Source: Gnetum montanum (Eukaryota > Streptophyta > Gnetopsida > Gnetales > Gnetaceae). From it: a stretch of DNA of 64,000 nucleotides. A program made the position numbers and the translations under genes. Within the stretch, counting starts at the first letter, position 1; each line of letters starts with the position of its first letter. A model generated the notes under the pieces. That model made no database searches and was not told where the DNA came from. It saw only the letters and a list, made by a program, of their open reading frames with translations. Shown piece after piece: positions 12,901 to 27,900 of this stretch. The stretch is from positions 115,993 through 179,992 of the forward strand of contig MNCI01008118.1 in NCBI GenBank assembly GCA_015680685.1. The letters are read 5' to 3'.

Positions 12901-15900
12901 AGTCACAATCATGCTTCTAGGAGGAATAACTATGACTTCAACAAGGATAAGCAAAAACAAACAACACTAAGAACATCATCGATAGCTAACAACAATATAT
13001 TTCCAGTGCCTCACCCCTAGACCTTTCATGATATGGTATAAGGCTCAACATGGAGCTGCACTGGAACTTCTAGTTCACATTGCATATGTATCCATGATTG
13101 TTGTAGAGCTAAGCTCATTTATAGTACTCCAAATAGAGAGGAAGGATGAGGAGGTAGAGAGGGGAAATAGGATGAAGCCCCCATTGTTCCTTGGATCCAC
13201 CAAGCCAAAGAGGTTTGTCATAAACTAGAGTATCATTGGAGGACAACTTCAAGTGTTCCATGGTCCCCAAATCATGGGAAGGAAGCAGGAGAATTACCAA
13301 CCTTGAGACCTTGCTTACACATAGGTTGACAGGATTACATTTCCCCCTTTTCACATGTCCTTATTTTATTTTGATAATAAAACTCTAGATCCTGAAGATG
13401 GGTTTATTAGAAAGCTCATTTTTAAAAATATTTTAACTTTAACAATGAGTTTTTTTTAATATTTTAACTTTAACAATGAGTTAACGCTTCCCCGTTAACA
13501 CCATATCTGACTTTAAATGTAGAAACACATAAAACAATACAAAAATAAATAAATTTGGCCTTATTAATCTCCAAGATTTATGAAGATTCTCCTAGACAAA
13601 TTTATGTTGACCTCCAAATAACAGACAGAATGATAAAACTCAAGTTGGTGCAACATGATCACTTTGAAAGGTTCTGTTCACTAAGTGTGCAGTATGTTTT
13701 GAGGAGCATCTCTGAATCAAGCATCCATAAGGGCCAGGCCTCCTTTAGTCAATGAATACATGAGAAAGTATCAAACCAGGTAACCAACAACCATATACAT
13801 CATCCTATTGATGTCAATGTATGTCGTCTCTTCACATGTCAGCAAACAATAGACCCAATCATGCTAGTACTAATTAAATACAGAAGGAGATATATCTAAA
13901 ATGGTCGTCACCTGAGGCCTGATGCTTATCTTGGCAAGTGTCTAATGAACCCATCTTTGCTTGATGTAACATCACTGTGCTTTATATTAGGGCAGTCCCT
14001 TTTTAAATTTGTAATCCTTTTATAGTGTGAGCATCTTGGTTTTCCTTTCTTTTTGTTCTTGTTAGTGTGTAGAAACCATTTAAGGTATTCAGCCAAAACA
14101 TTACCCATGACCTTATTAAAATCTAACACACAGGTATTTCTACTTGTTACCAAATTACCACAAAACTTTGGCAATGAACTCTAAGATGTTATCCCTTTAT
14201 CTTTACTTAACATTTTCATCCCAAGTGCAATCGTGTGAAAGATGATGGATTTAAAATGTTGAAGACTAACTGTCATGGATTCATTCATGTGTAGTTTCAA
14301 ATTGTTTAGGTTGTAATGCAAGAAGACATGATTGGTAATTGCCTTTGCCTAAGAGAATTACTCCAATTTTTGTGATAAATTATTTGCAGTAGTTTCTTCC
14401 TGCATGTTTGTAAGAATGGAGTCACCTAAATAATGAGGTGTTAACTTAGTGGTAAGTGTTTTGGCATGGAAACCCTAGGTCATAGGTTGAATTCCAATTG
14501 GTAACACTGAGTTATGTATTTAAAAAAATTAAGCATAAGGAATTTTAAAACTGCTCTGTCCAATAGATCCAAGAGGGTCTCAGTGGACACAACTAATGAG
14601 GTGTTAGCCTAGTGGTATGGGTCTTGGCCTAGTAACCTCAGGTCAAGTTCAATTCTACTAGGTAGCACTGAGTTATAAACTTCTATAAATCTTGGGGTAT
14701 AAATCTTGGGGTGTACCTGTGTTTCACTTATTTCGGGTTCCAGCACCTCCTCAGTGAACATAACTAAAAATTTAGTTTCAGTTTCATTAATGAGAATAGA
14801 AGCAGGCTTTGCCCTTGATCCCTGTATAAGTAACATAAGATCTACTCATACATCCATGTTCCATTTTGATCATCCTAAGCTTATAATTTTAGCCATCAAA
14901 TCTATCTACTAGATCAGATGTCCTCTCCATCCTGCACATATAGTTGTCACTGAAATATAAATAAAAGTAGAACAATCTACAACCAATACACCTCCTGTTT
15001 CAATAATGACACACCATGAATTCCATTGATCTTGAGAATCATGGATAAAAGTGGGTATTTGGAAAGCACTACTCTGAAATAATGTTATGCATGTATAAAG
15101 CCACAAATCAAATCTAATACCAGTTGTTGTGAAGTAATGTAGTACATTTTATGAATAATGCTGAATGTTTTCCTATTATTAATTTTTAAGTGCTTCATGT
15201 GTTCAATGCCTAAACTGCGGTTCTCTGTCTAATATGCACTACTTTTGTTTGTGAAAACATACATATTTAGACAAAGTTTTATGTCCTAAAATCACAGAGG
15301 AATATAATATGCAATAAGGTTTTGTTTTTGTTATTACTTGCCAGGAAAATATGTTTGTACTTTGTAGCTGTAACAAAGTGAAATGTTAAACACTGTCATT
15401 GACCTTGACCTTATTAACTTTGATTAAAAGAATCCAGATGTCCCTCAATGTTCATATTGAAGTTGTTGTATGGTATAAACTTTTCTATCCATGCTTATAT
15501 TGGATGATTTAAATTGTTTACTGCAGCTGTTTGAGCTCTTGTTGACGTTGGTTGGTCATAACAAACTTGCCAAGGTATCTGGTTTATCTGTCATTGTTGG
15601 TATTAATTTGTAAGGGTATTTGAAAATAATATTTGTTCCTTATCATTGGCAGGCTTTTAAAAAACATCTAGATGAGCTGGCGTATTATATAATTGGATAC
15701 ATGCAAATAACAGAAAATCAGGTATTTATTTTGTACCTGACTTTTTCAATATGAAATTTAAACTTATTCTTGTTAATTGTTGGAAATTGAGTGAATTTTA
15801 AATGTTCTTTTACAATTTAAAACGTTATAAAACATTTGAATTCAATCGAATGTGTGAACTTTCCAGTGACCTCAGAATTTGGCAGATTCAAGCAATTGAA

Positions 15901-18900
15901 GAAAATGCTCATAGTGCAGCTCTAGAGCATATGGTTTTTCTTTTGTTTATGTGATCTAACATAAACTTTCGTTGTATCTTTTTGGTAAGATTTGTATCCT
16001 GCATCTGACAAGCCATCGGTTCAATATTATTGGTTTGTGCTGACATTTAAAGAAATTTTTCTGAAATAAGTCATTGAAACTGAATTCTGTATGACAGATT
16101 CAAATAGTCGTTAAATTGATGGATAGCTCAAGCGTGTGGATTGTCACTTGCATTCTATAGGTTTCAGGTTTAATTTCATTTGTTTCCACTGAGATATAAA
16201 GAAATTTTGTAAATCAAATTGTTGAAACCAAGTTTTGTCAAGTGGATGCAAATAATTCGTTATGGATCAAAGGAGAATGATGGGAAATGTGAGAGTTTGA
16301 GAGTAAAAGTTTGCATCTATTGTTGACTCTTAAGTACTGTACAGAATAGGATCTTCCTGGCACATTGATATAGTAAATATGGTAGTAAATGATTTGGGCA
16401 AGGACATGCTTAAATTCTTGTGGGAAAGAAACCCATATTGTGGAAAATTTATCATGGCTAGCAAAATTCACCTATAATGTATGTAATCACAACTCCTGAA
16501 TGCATGGACAAATCTTCTGTGGAAGTACATATTAATAATCATGATAAGCAATCTTTTAGGGAAAAGGTTGTTCCTGAGGCTAAATCCAGTATCCAAAGTA
16601 CCAAAGATTGGTATTGGTATAACATTATCCATGATCAACACAAATAAGAAAAAAATGTGAGAAATTACAATAGGAGGCAGACAGAAGAAACAAAACAGAA
16701 GAAAATAGGAGGTACAAAACAAAGATGTTTTTATTAGATTAGAGAGCAAATACAAAACATTTTTGGCTTCCGCCAACACCTCACGTAAATCCTTCAAATT
16801 AGGGAAAACTCATAGCAATTCTTCCAAACAATGCACACAACAGAATTCATCAAAACTAAGAGCTCTATATTTTTCCCTAAAACAGTTACCCTTGCATCAC
16901 CTTTCATGAGAGTTAAAAGCCTAAACTGTATCGACTCCCTTTTAACATAGGCATTACAGAAAGTAATTTTATAACATAATCCCACATTTTTACACATTAC
17001 AAAACCATTGCTTATGTTCAAGCCATAGTTTTGAAATGTGGATTGTGGATCTTTTTTTGTCTCCTTATTTTTCTTGGGATCCTATATTGTGGATATTGTG
17101 ATATTGAAAAAATAAAACAGTATCTGGTTTTTAACAAATTTAAAAATTATATGCAATTAAAGATTAAACAAAAAAACAAGAAAACTACACAACTTCAAAA
17201 ATAGGAATTTCTGAACATGAGAACAATACAACATAAAAGTAAGCATAAATGTATATGCTATGCACAGTCACAAATATAAATGCATCTCGTTGGATGGGGG
17301 AAAATTAGGTGGCCAGGACAAGCTGGAGGATTGGGAGTACCATATTTTGAGGATTGTATTATGTTGGGGCATTACAACTTAATTAGAAGAATCTCTGATG
17401 ATGATGAAGCCCTCTGGATCCAAATAGTTAGAAGAAAATACATGTTGTGCATGTCACATTAGCATGACTCTGTTGTTTGGTGGTGCAGCCTCTGCGTAGT
17501 ACTATATCATTAATCAATACTCCCCATTGGAACAAACAATTACCAAGCAACCTATCAGGGCAAAGTACAGATCAATGCATGATTGCCACATAATCTGGAA
17601 AGGTCAAATCCCAGAAAAGAGTAAGGTTTTCCTTTGGCTTGTCTGCCACCATGCAGTCCCTATGAAAGCTTACCTTTATAGCTGTGGCCTTCATATCAAC
17701 ACAAATTGCCTCCTTTGCCTTAACAGAATTGATGAAACCCAAGAACATTTTTTATTTGATTGTCAATATTTTTGTTAGGCTTGGACGCCTAGTGCCATAC
17801 ATCATACAACACAGCTCACGGCCCACTAGAAAGTGGGCAATGCCTACATCTTCCATTTCTCTTAGATTCCCCTACCATGCTCCATTGCTACTTTTGCTTG
17901 GCAATTGTGGAAAGAGTTGGTTGATGCCATGGGGACCTCGTCAATATTTGAGCCCAACTATAGCTAGTTTTAGGTAAATGAATAGCTTTGGGATATGCTT
18001 CTTGCTATTAGTTGGGGAGACATTCTCTTGTACTTAAGGGACAAAACCAGATCTCCAGGCTATCCAGTTCTTTCGACACTAGTGGGATGATGAGACAACT
18101 TTCAGAGGGATTTGGATTTGCCTCATTGAAGAGGCCATTGCTGAGTATATAGGGCTCCCTAATGGCATAGAATTCATGCTCCCTTTCGCCAGAGGCATGT
18201 AGGATGCTTCTTCCTTCTTCAACGGGATGGTATTGTGCAGATGAAGTGGTCAAATCCCCAAGTCGCACCTTCTCCTCAACCTGGCAATAAGCTATAGAGC
18301 TGGTGGATTGTTACTTTGTCCACTTGGGGAACTCTTCCAAGTTGCAAGGAGTGCATTTAGGATTTCTAAGGTGCCTTTAGGTTAGAAGATAGATCAATCT
18401 TCCCAAGTTCTTTTTTGCAACACTGCAAAGGAAGCAAGCTGGGAAGTACTCCGACTTCATCTTGGCCCTTCGGGGGTCACTAGAGGCCCTCAAGTACAAA
18501 CACACCCAAACCCTTCGTCAAGAGACAGATTTAGTAGGTACTATCATCATTGTTCCACTAGAAATGAGGGTCCCTCCTCTTCTAGTCTGCATGACTTCCA
18601 AGATGGTAATGGGCTTTTGGTTGAAACTAGTTCCTCAACATTGGCCAAGGATGATACACTTCCATGCCTGAAGGAAAGGGAAGATGCTATCAGAATCGAA
18701 TTGCAGGCCAAGTTTGTGGTAGACCACAAGAGGCCATGGAAGATACTGAAGTGTGTAGAGTGGGAAGTGCAAAGGAGGAGAAGTATGAAGTAGGAGAAGC
18801 ATTGATGTAGACAACATGATGAGGAGTCTACGTTTAGAAGTTGCTTGGAAGAAGAACTTTTGCAAATTTGTGAGGACCTGGGTAGGGAAGTTGAGGAGGC

Positions 18901-21900
18901 TAGGCAATACGAATTAGAAGAGGTTGAGAGATAGGACCAAAAGGGCCAAGAGCAGTGAGAAATACAAGAGGTTCTTTGAGAATCATGCATCAAATGCTAG
19001 ACACTGGTTCATGGCTGGTAAATGCTAATATGTCCCTTTGGACATCGACATTGTGATCCCTTGGTGGGACTTGACAAAATGTGTTAGACGTATGTTCTTT
19101 GCCCTGCACCCAGGCAAAGTAGGGTACTTGGGTAGAGAGGAATGTAAAAGGAGATAAGAGAAATATATGATTATCTAGTAGGCGGCGGGGTTCCTTTCTT
19201 CCTAGGAGATAGAGAGATTGTAGATAGGGTGCATCAACAGGAGAAGCTATGTTGTGCTTGTAGGACTTTGCCTTTTCCATGATGATGTGTCATCGTCATT
19301 GTTATATAAATGGTCATGTGGTCAAAAATAGTTCTATGTCTGTCATAAATTGCATTTGCCATAGTTGCTGTTTTGTTGTGTTGTTATGGGGCATTCAGAG
19401 ATATGGGGGAGATCCCTCTCCCTATTTTGTAGTCTTTCCTGTTTCAATGGGTTTTCCTCCTTTGCTTTTGTAAATTTTTCTGTAATTAGAGCCCGACCTT
19501 CTCCATATGTATAGATATATATCTAATATCAGTATTAGTGGTTTAAAGTGTAAATCAATGATAAGAATATTGAGAAAAGCTTTTCAGGCAATCTAGAGAA
19601 ATGCTTTAATGAATTTATAAATGGAAAAAAGATCAGAAAAAAGTTGGCAACCAAAAATACTTAAAAAATATTTATATTTTCATCGTCCATTTTAGTTAAA
19701 CATACAAAGACTTGAAACAAGAGGTGTGAAGACTTTGACCATATTAGATGTATCAAGTTAAATGACGAAAATATTTTATTTTCAAATAAGAAAATTTTGG
19801 AGCTATTAAGGGTCTATTTTCTATAACGAACCACTTCTCCTTGAGTTTTTGCGTTAATGATTGTAATAGTCTTTCTATGTGTTTGTGTGCATGTTTTGTT
19901 GACGACGTGTGTGTGTGCTTTGTTTGGACTATGGTGGAAATGGCTAATTAGAATAGTAATAAATTGGTTGACCATATTTTTATATGTATTATGATTAAAT
20001 GTTCAAATACTTTATGCATAAGAAATATGCTTTAAAATACATGTTGGGAATGCTTTACAATAATAATAATAATAATAAATATATGGGAAAACAAAACATT
20101 TTCTGTTCTATTTCAACAGAGATGCTGAGAAACAAAAGAAAAACAGAGGGCAATACTCTAAGGTGTGCCTCAAGAGTTAAAACAGGTATGTTGAGATGCA
20201 AAAGAATGCTCATATTGAGGAACATGACCTATGAATCAAGTTGGAGGAACCTGACCTATGAATTAGGGATATTGTGTGCAAATATCGTAGCTTTATATAT
20301 ATATTTTATTTTATCTAAATGTGATGCATTGCTCTTTTTAGTTTAAAATAGTAGAGTATAAGTACCCTTTCCATGGATGTAGAAAGGTCACATGATGACC
20401 TCTCAAGGCTCGTAAGACGATGGGAAAATTCACATCGGTGATGACCTAAAAAAGAAGGTGCCTTATTTGATTATGTATCCTGAACTGCCCTTATCATGAA
20501 TCTATTTTGAAAACTTTTTCCTTGCATCTTATGACCATTCTGAATGATAAAGAGATAGATATTATGTTGGAATGTTTTGTAATTATCAAGAGGAATCGAA
20601 CCTGAGATCTAGCAAAATTTGAATTCTGAAATATCAAAAATTGTTGATTTAGGAATTGAACTTGCAACCTGTGAATATACATATTTTATTGATTTTTTTA
20701 TAGTGATCATGAAGAGAATTGAACTTATCATTCATTGTTGGAGAGAGAGAGAGAGAGAGAGNTGTCTTAGTAAGCAAGATATCTAGGAAAGGAGGTAAAA
20801 TGACCCATCTTTGTTATGTTTGATAATGGCTAGCAAGGGCTGATTTTCTCAAACTTATCTCTTCTTGCTTGCCTAACCACTTTTACAATGCTTGTATGAA
20901 ATTATCAAGATTGTTGTTGTAAGCTTAGATTGTTAAAACCTTTATTGCTTTTTTTGGATCTCTCTACCCATCCTCTGCACTTTGACACCTAAATGACTTG
21001 GATGAGAGTTGTTTCTGTAATGATTCAGAAACACCCATAATGATTTGGGGTATCTTGGGCAAAAGATTGCCAACAAGGGCCAAGGATCCCTGATATGAGA
21101 NGGGCAAAAGATTGCCAACAAGGGCCAAGGATCCCTGATATGAGAATTGGTACTGTCGGCAGAAAGTGAGAGTATCTTTGTGCCCATGGATAATTGTGAA
21201 TGTTTTTAAGTTTTTGAATCCTTGAGTTTTGGTTGGAATTTGGTTGATGAACTCTCCCCCTTTGAATGCATAAATCTTGGATCTGAATCGTGAATTATAC
21301 TTTTTTTCCTATACCTTCTCAAGTTTGATTTTGATATTTTTCAATAAGTTGCTGGAGTGGGGGAAAACCTAGGATGTTAATTTATGGTTGTGAGTTATCT
21401 ATTCTTTGCTATTGAACATATGAATTTTCTGATTAAATGATTAATGGTAAAATAGTTACAAGAGTTAAATTCAGATGATATTGTTTTGTGTGTTGCTAGA
21501 AATTATAAAATATTATTATGTGAGTGAACAAATTTGTGATTATTAATTTATCTGCTTCTGTGGTCATTTCTTTGGCTTACAAATGTGTAAATGATCCTAA
21601 TTAGATATTTCTTTTTAGGTTGAATAAAACAGAGTTTGATTTTTTTTTAATTTGATGAATCTTGCACAGATATTTTACTATGGCTATTTCTTTTTAAAAT
21701 TATCTCTTAGTTCTTAAAATTTATATTGATTGACCTATTTTAGAGCTAGATCTAGGCACTGTTGATTTCGTTTTAATTTTATAGGTTAATGTAGTTTGAT
21801 TGTTGTAGAAAGAAAGCCACTTGAGCATTTTTTTCTTTCAACTAGCTTTCTTTTTGGGGGGCTTTGAGTGTTAGCTCTTGCTCCCTATGAATGGGTATTA

Positions 21901-24900
21901 CATTTTCAAGGGCTACTTAACGAAGAATTTTCTAGAGATGATGTTGAATGAATATATATATATATGCATGTAGAGTAAAGATAGTCTTAATGAAGATGAA
22001 GAATGGTAAAGTGACATGGCCAAATGGTATCTTTATAGAGTTATGGAAGTCTATGGGAGATTTAGAGATCATTTGGTTGACAAATTTATTCAACAAGATT
22101 TAGGAGGAAGGGAAAATGGTTGACGATTAGAGGAGCACTATACTACCCATTTATAAAAACAAAGGAGACCCAAAATTGTGAGAAGTATAGAGGCATCAAG
22201 CTTATGAATTATACCATGAAGTTATGGGAAAAAGTTATAAAACAACATTTAAGGCAAGAATCAATTGTTTCTAAGAATTAGTTTGGCTTTATGTTTAGAA
22301 GATCAACTATGGAAGCTATCTTCTTGCTAAGATAGTTGATAGGAGAACTTTGGTGAAAGAAGAGTAATAAGCATATGATTTTCATTAGCTTGGAAAAAGC
22401 TTATGATAGAGTTTCTCAAGAGATTATTTGGTGGATGTTAAAGAGGAAGGATATTCATATTGGGTTCATAAAGACTATCAAAAATATGTATGATGGTGCA
22501 ACAACTTGAGTTTGCAACATTTGTGGAGAGACTTCTTTATGAAGGTAGGGCATGTACCAAGGATATGCTCTAAGCTTTTATTTATTTACTAGTATTATAG
22601 TTGAGCTAACTAAAGAAATTTGAAATGATATTCCTTGGTATAGGTTTTTGCTGATGTATTGTATTGGTGGATAATCCCAAAGAAGTTTTAGCTAGGAGAT
22701 TGGAAACTTGGAGAAACACCCTATAATCAAAGGGGTTGAGAATTAGTTGAAGTAAAATAGAATACATGGAATGCAGTTTTAGTGGAAATGTGAGTAATGA
22801 AGACATGAAGATTGGAATTCACAAGCAAGGAGTTACTCAATGTAACCAATTTAGGTACTGATTTGCAGTTGCTTGTTTAAATGGATGGTGAAATTAATAA
22901 TGATGTGAAAAGCAGAATTTATGCAAGATGGATGAAATGGCAAGAAGCTAGTGGTATGCTTTGTGATAGAAGAATCTCTTTACTAGGTTGAAGGAAAAGG
23001 TTATTTAGGACTTTCATTAGACCTACGATTTTTTATGGTGTAGAATGTTAACCTATCAAAAGCTTAACACGTACATGTGGTAGAGATGCAAATGCTAAGG
23101 TGGATGTTGAATGTGATTAGGAAAGATTAAATAACAACTCTTTTATTAGGGGAAGTTTGGGGGTAGCACCATATATGAGAAGATTAAGGAAAGTCACCTT
23201 AGAGTCACTTTAGATCGTTTGATCATATGCTAAAAAGACTAAAGAATGTGCTTGTTAGAGGACCTTGTTTTATTAAAGTTGAGGGGAAACAACAGAGTTA
23301 AACCTAACATACATGGCTTTCAATCATAAAGAAAGACATTGAATATATTGGTTTAAATGCTTAGTTGACTTTTAATAGAAGTGAATAGTGAAAAAGAAAT
23401 CATATAGTTAGGCTAAGGTTAGGGTGATGATGTCAACTGACAATAATCCAAGATAATAATTGTCAAGGACTGATGTTACAAAGACACATCACAAACTCAT
23501 CAAGAAGTAAATAAAAGCATGGAATAGTGCAAGTACCTGAAGAAGCTGTCGTTGAAGCCCTGAGGTGCATACAATCATCACAATGCTAACATTGAAAAAC
23601 CACAACAGTACTAGATGCACTGTACAATTGAAGTACTAAGAAATGAGCTAAAGCATTAAGTTTTGGACTACCCATGAGTGAGAAGTTTCACTTTTTTAAC
23701 TGCATTAGTAGGTTGAAAGATTCCATCCAACAAATTTCAAGCATGTTCAGAGGAAATCATAGTGACACCAACATTGAGCCCTTGATTACATGTTTTTGTT
23801 TCTGCATTGATTTGCAGCAAATGCATCAATGTTACCTTCATGCCTATTTAGTAATTTTTGTTTATTATTGTTTTGGTATAATTTTATTTTCTCTTTGAAA
23901 AGTAAAGATGTTTTAGTTTTGCTTTGTTATTTCATAGTTCAATCTGTTTGAACAATTTTCAGGCAGAGATGTGGGTAGCAGATCCTAATCAATATGCATG
24001 TGATGAGGACGATATGCAGTACAGTTGCCGTGTATCTTGTGAGAATTATTTTTTAAATTATTCAAAATTGCATTACTGTTGATTTTTTTAAAAAGTATTT
24101 ATTATTATTCCACAAAGTAATTTTGTTTATTCAAAATTGTTTGGTTTGTAATGGTCTAATGATATCAAAAACCTACTTCAGTCATTTTCATTGTGTTAAC
24201 AATATGGGCTTGGCTGCATGAGTTCTCTTTCCTCCCTGCTTTTATTGAGAGCTAATGTTCATCCATGTTCAATTTTTTTGTATTATTTTCAGTTGTTTTT
24301 CATGTCTTTTTTGGTTTGGTTTTCCTTTTGATGGCTTTTCTGGAAATGTGATGTGGCAATCTCTTTGAGAGGCTCATTATCTAATATTCTTTGAACATGA
24401 TCTCAGATGCCATTCTTATAACTTATCTGCAATAGAAGGCACAAGTCTTCTTCTATATTTGTACAATGTAATTCATCTCCTCTTGTAAGATTTAGCATCC
24501 ATCTAAAGTATTTGTGTTCCTCCACACTCATTTGTTGTTCATGAGTCTTTTTATAGCCCAATATTTCTTACCATATAAAATAGTAGGCTTAATCACTGTC
24601 TTGTTACTTTTATTCTATTGATGTTTATACTTTCACTGAAATTACATTCGATGTATTTTATCTTACTTCTGCTAATTTTCAAGACTTTTTATGCTAGAGC
24701 CCATTGCCACTTTTCATTGTATTTCATGTGCTCAAGATATATCTACTAACACAATACCATTTGCAAATAACATAAACCAAAGGATTTCATCTTGTATTTT
24801 TTGAAGTAGTTCATCTGTAACAGTAGCAAACAAGCAAGGACAAAGTGCAGACCCTCAACGTAGACCTACTAGGATTTGGAAAATCAGAAATTATTCTGTA

Positions 24901-27900
24901 AGTTCTTTTAGTTCTAGTGGTACCTCCTTCATATATGTTTTGAATTACTTTAATATATTTATCAAGCATGCTTTCCTTTGTAAATCCCATCAAATAGGTA
25001 TTCTATCATACACCTTTTCCAAGTCAATAAAGTCATACATAGATTTTTCTATATCTTCTAAACTTCTCCATTAATTGTCGTATCAAGAAAATAGCCACTA
25101 TAATTGATCTCTTTTTATAATTGATATCCTTGTCATATATCCAAATTGGACTTTTGATATTGTTGATTCTAAGTTGGAGGCGCTGCTCTATAACTTTCTC
25201 GCAAAGCTTTATAGTATGACTAATAAGCTTGATTCCTCTATAGTTTGCATAATCTGGTACATCTTTTTTTGTTCTTGTATATGGAACAATAGTGCTCTTT
25301 GTTCACTTTTCAGACATTTTCCATTTGTAAAAAATTTGTTAGTCATAAGGCTCATTTATCTCCCATTGCTTTCCAAGCTTCTATTGAAATGGTATATGTT
25401 CCAATAGCTTTGCCATTTTTCATCTTTGATTAGACTATTTTCATCTCAAAGAGGAAACAATCATTAACAATTCCAAAATTTTGTTCTTGGATGTGCTCTC
25501 TTGGAAATTCCTTATATAATAATTTTTGAAAATAGATTTTCAACCCATCCAAAATTATGTTGTCTTTTACTAAAATTCTTTTGTCCAACTCCGTGATGCA
25601 TTTTACATGATCAATATCTTTAGTTTTATGTGGTTGGTTGGCTACCTCATGATGTCCTGTACATTTAAGTTTAACATGTCTCCAGATGTCATGTGCTGAA
25701 CATAGGCAAATAGTTTTACAATGATTTTTAACAGCCTTTTAGTAGCATGTGCCTTAAGTGTAACTTGACTCTGCAATAGTAACCGTAAATTTTGTAGTAC
25801 GATATAAACTTATTTTTTGTCATTATCATTGCTGTTACCTTATCAAACGTCAGGACCCATCAACAATAACAAATTCAGCTAATGGAAATAAATATTAGCA
25901 TTACAGTTCAGCACAATGAAAACAAAACAGATCACACACATGAAACTACAATGGAAAGGTGATGAACCAAAATTAAGTCCGAATCCCTTATCAAACTGGG
26001 GCAAAAATGAATGCTGTTACCTTTCACCTCAACTTATACATGCAATTGCTTACAATCTAATGCAAGGTTCATTGAACCTGGATGAATTCTCTAATTGCCT
26101 ACAACCTTCTAGAAAAGTCTAGTGGTTATTAATGTTGACATTGCTACTACTTCAACAATAATATAGTGATATATTAAGGTAGGCAAGTAATTTGATGATT
26201 GTTTTTATGATTGGTTGTCTTCCTAACAACAGACTGGATGTGTAGATACCAGTATTTAAACATCAACTATTTAACCGTTTAAATTATCTTCTTCCCTTGG
26301 GTGGAAGGGAAACCTTGGTATTTAATCTTATAAATAGAAATCTAAGAGTTATTGTATCACAGTAATCTTGCCACAAGGCTTCGTAGATTTTGCATGTTTA
26401 AAATAAGACCTTGTAGCAATGCCAGCATAAAAGAGCAGTGTATACAAAATGAATAACACAAATATCATGCGATTTTCGAACTGTGGCCTGGTCAATGGGA
26501 ACAACAATTATTTTAGTTTTTTGTCACAATTTAACAGTTTTAAATGTTATGTTATCCACTTGTCATCATGCGTACTTAAGGTCTTACTAAATTTTAAAGT
26601 CAAGTTATTACAACTTGGACTGCTTCAGACATGGTGCCTGTGTTTCCCTGGAATGATACACCAAAATTGCTGAAGAGGCTACCCAATACTGGCTATAAAA
26701 CATGTAGTGTTTAGTGTTTGAAACTAGCATTGTTTTTATAGTTGTCAAATCTTCATATTGTGCATACATTTTGGAAACTTGTGAAGCATCATTTTCATTT
26801 CATTTCATTGTGTTTTGAGCTATAGAACAAACACATGATTCTATGTTGGGAGAATTTTACTCTTAAGAAGAATTGGTATTCAGGTCTTTTGCTGTTAGAG
26901 GAATTGGTTGGGGCTTATAAGATTAATGGAGCTGTAACTGTAATCAATGCTGCTAAAAAAAGGATTGAAGAAGCGTATAAGTTGAAAGCTGCTGGCAGTT
27001 CAGGCTGGTGGAAGGTAAAATATTTCTTGTAATTAATTTGTGTAAGCAGTGAAAATTCACTGTAATGTTTATGAATCGTTAAATAGCATTATTTCACTTG
27101 TGGATAAAGCATTTAAGAAAAATATTTTACATCTATTCAATCAATATGTTTGTTGATTGAAGTGGGTGACTTCTGCAAATGGGTTTTCTAAAATGACAGT
27201 TAGTATAAGAGAACTTTCAATACCTATATTCCTTTTTCTAGGTGAATAGCTTTTAAATGTGAGTAATGACTTCACAAAAGGCATTCATATAGCCACAATC
27301 CTCAGTCCAGATCATTTTTGTTGGAGCATAAACAGACATAAGACGTGCTTATAACGAAAAAACAACAGGATGGATCTGAGATACATATATATGTAAATTT
27401 ATCTCTCAGAAAATGTATGGAGTGTATACTTAAAAACCCAGTCTTAATGTAGATCTAGTTACAATAGCTATGTGAATTATGATTTGAGACTTGTTGCAGT
27501 TACGAGAGGCAGCTGTTCTTGCAATTGGATCAATTTCAGAGCAGATACTTGATTTTCAGGTTTAATTGTTTACTTCTTGCATTTTTAATCATCATGCATT
27601 TATATAATAATATGTAAAAAGCTTCGTTTTGAAGCCTTCTGTGAAACTTTTGACCTGTTGTCACCGTTTTATTTTCAGCTGATTGGGCATTTGAATTTCA
27701 ATATGGAAACATTTTTAGATGATTTGCTCTTACATGATATTGGATCAGGTAAGTTTGCTTTATATAAGATTTTAAGTGGTACTTTTCCTTTAACATTTTT
27801 AACATTTTAAGGTTTTATGTTTCTTTTGTTGGCATGGCCAGGTGATGAGTATCCTTTTCTTCGAGCACGTGCCTTTTGGACTCTTTCAAGATTTCCTATG

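Noticed and set aside
13926-14174. Zinc-knuckle protein
   Set aside because: One expected Cys is Tyr and nothing else of a gag or transposase is present nearby.
14432-14760. Functional tRNA genes
   Set aside because: A and B boxes are present, but the segments cannot form a full cloverleaf by eye, are diverged and repeated, and carry SINE tails.
18547-18993. 148-codon minus-strand ORF
   Set aside because: Ser/Cys-rich shadow of the plus-strand coiled-coil part of LINE copy C.
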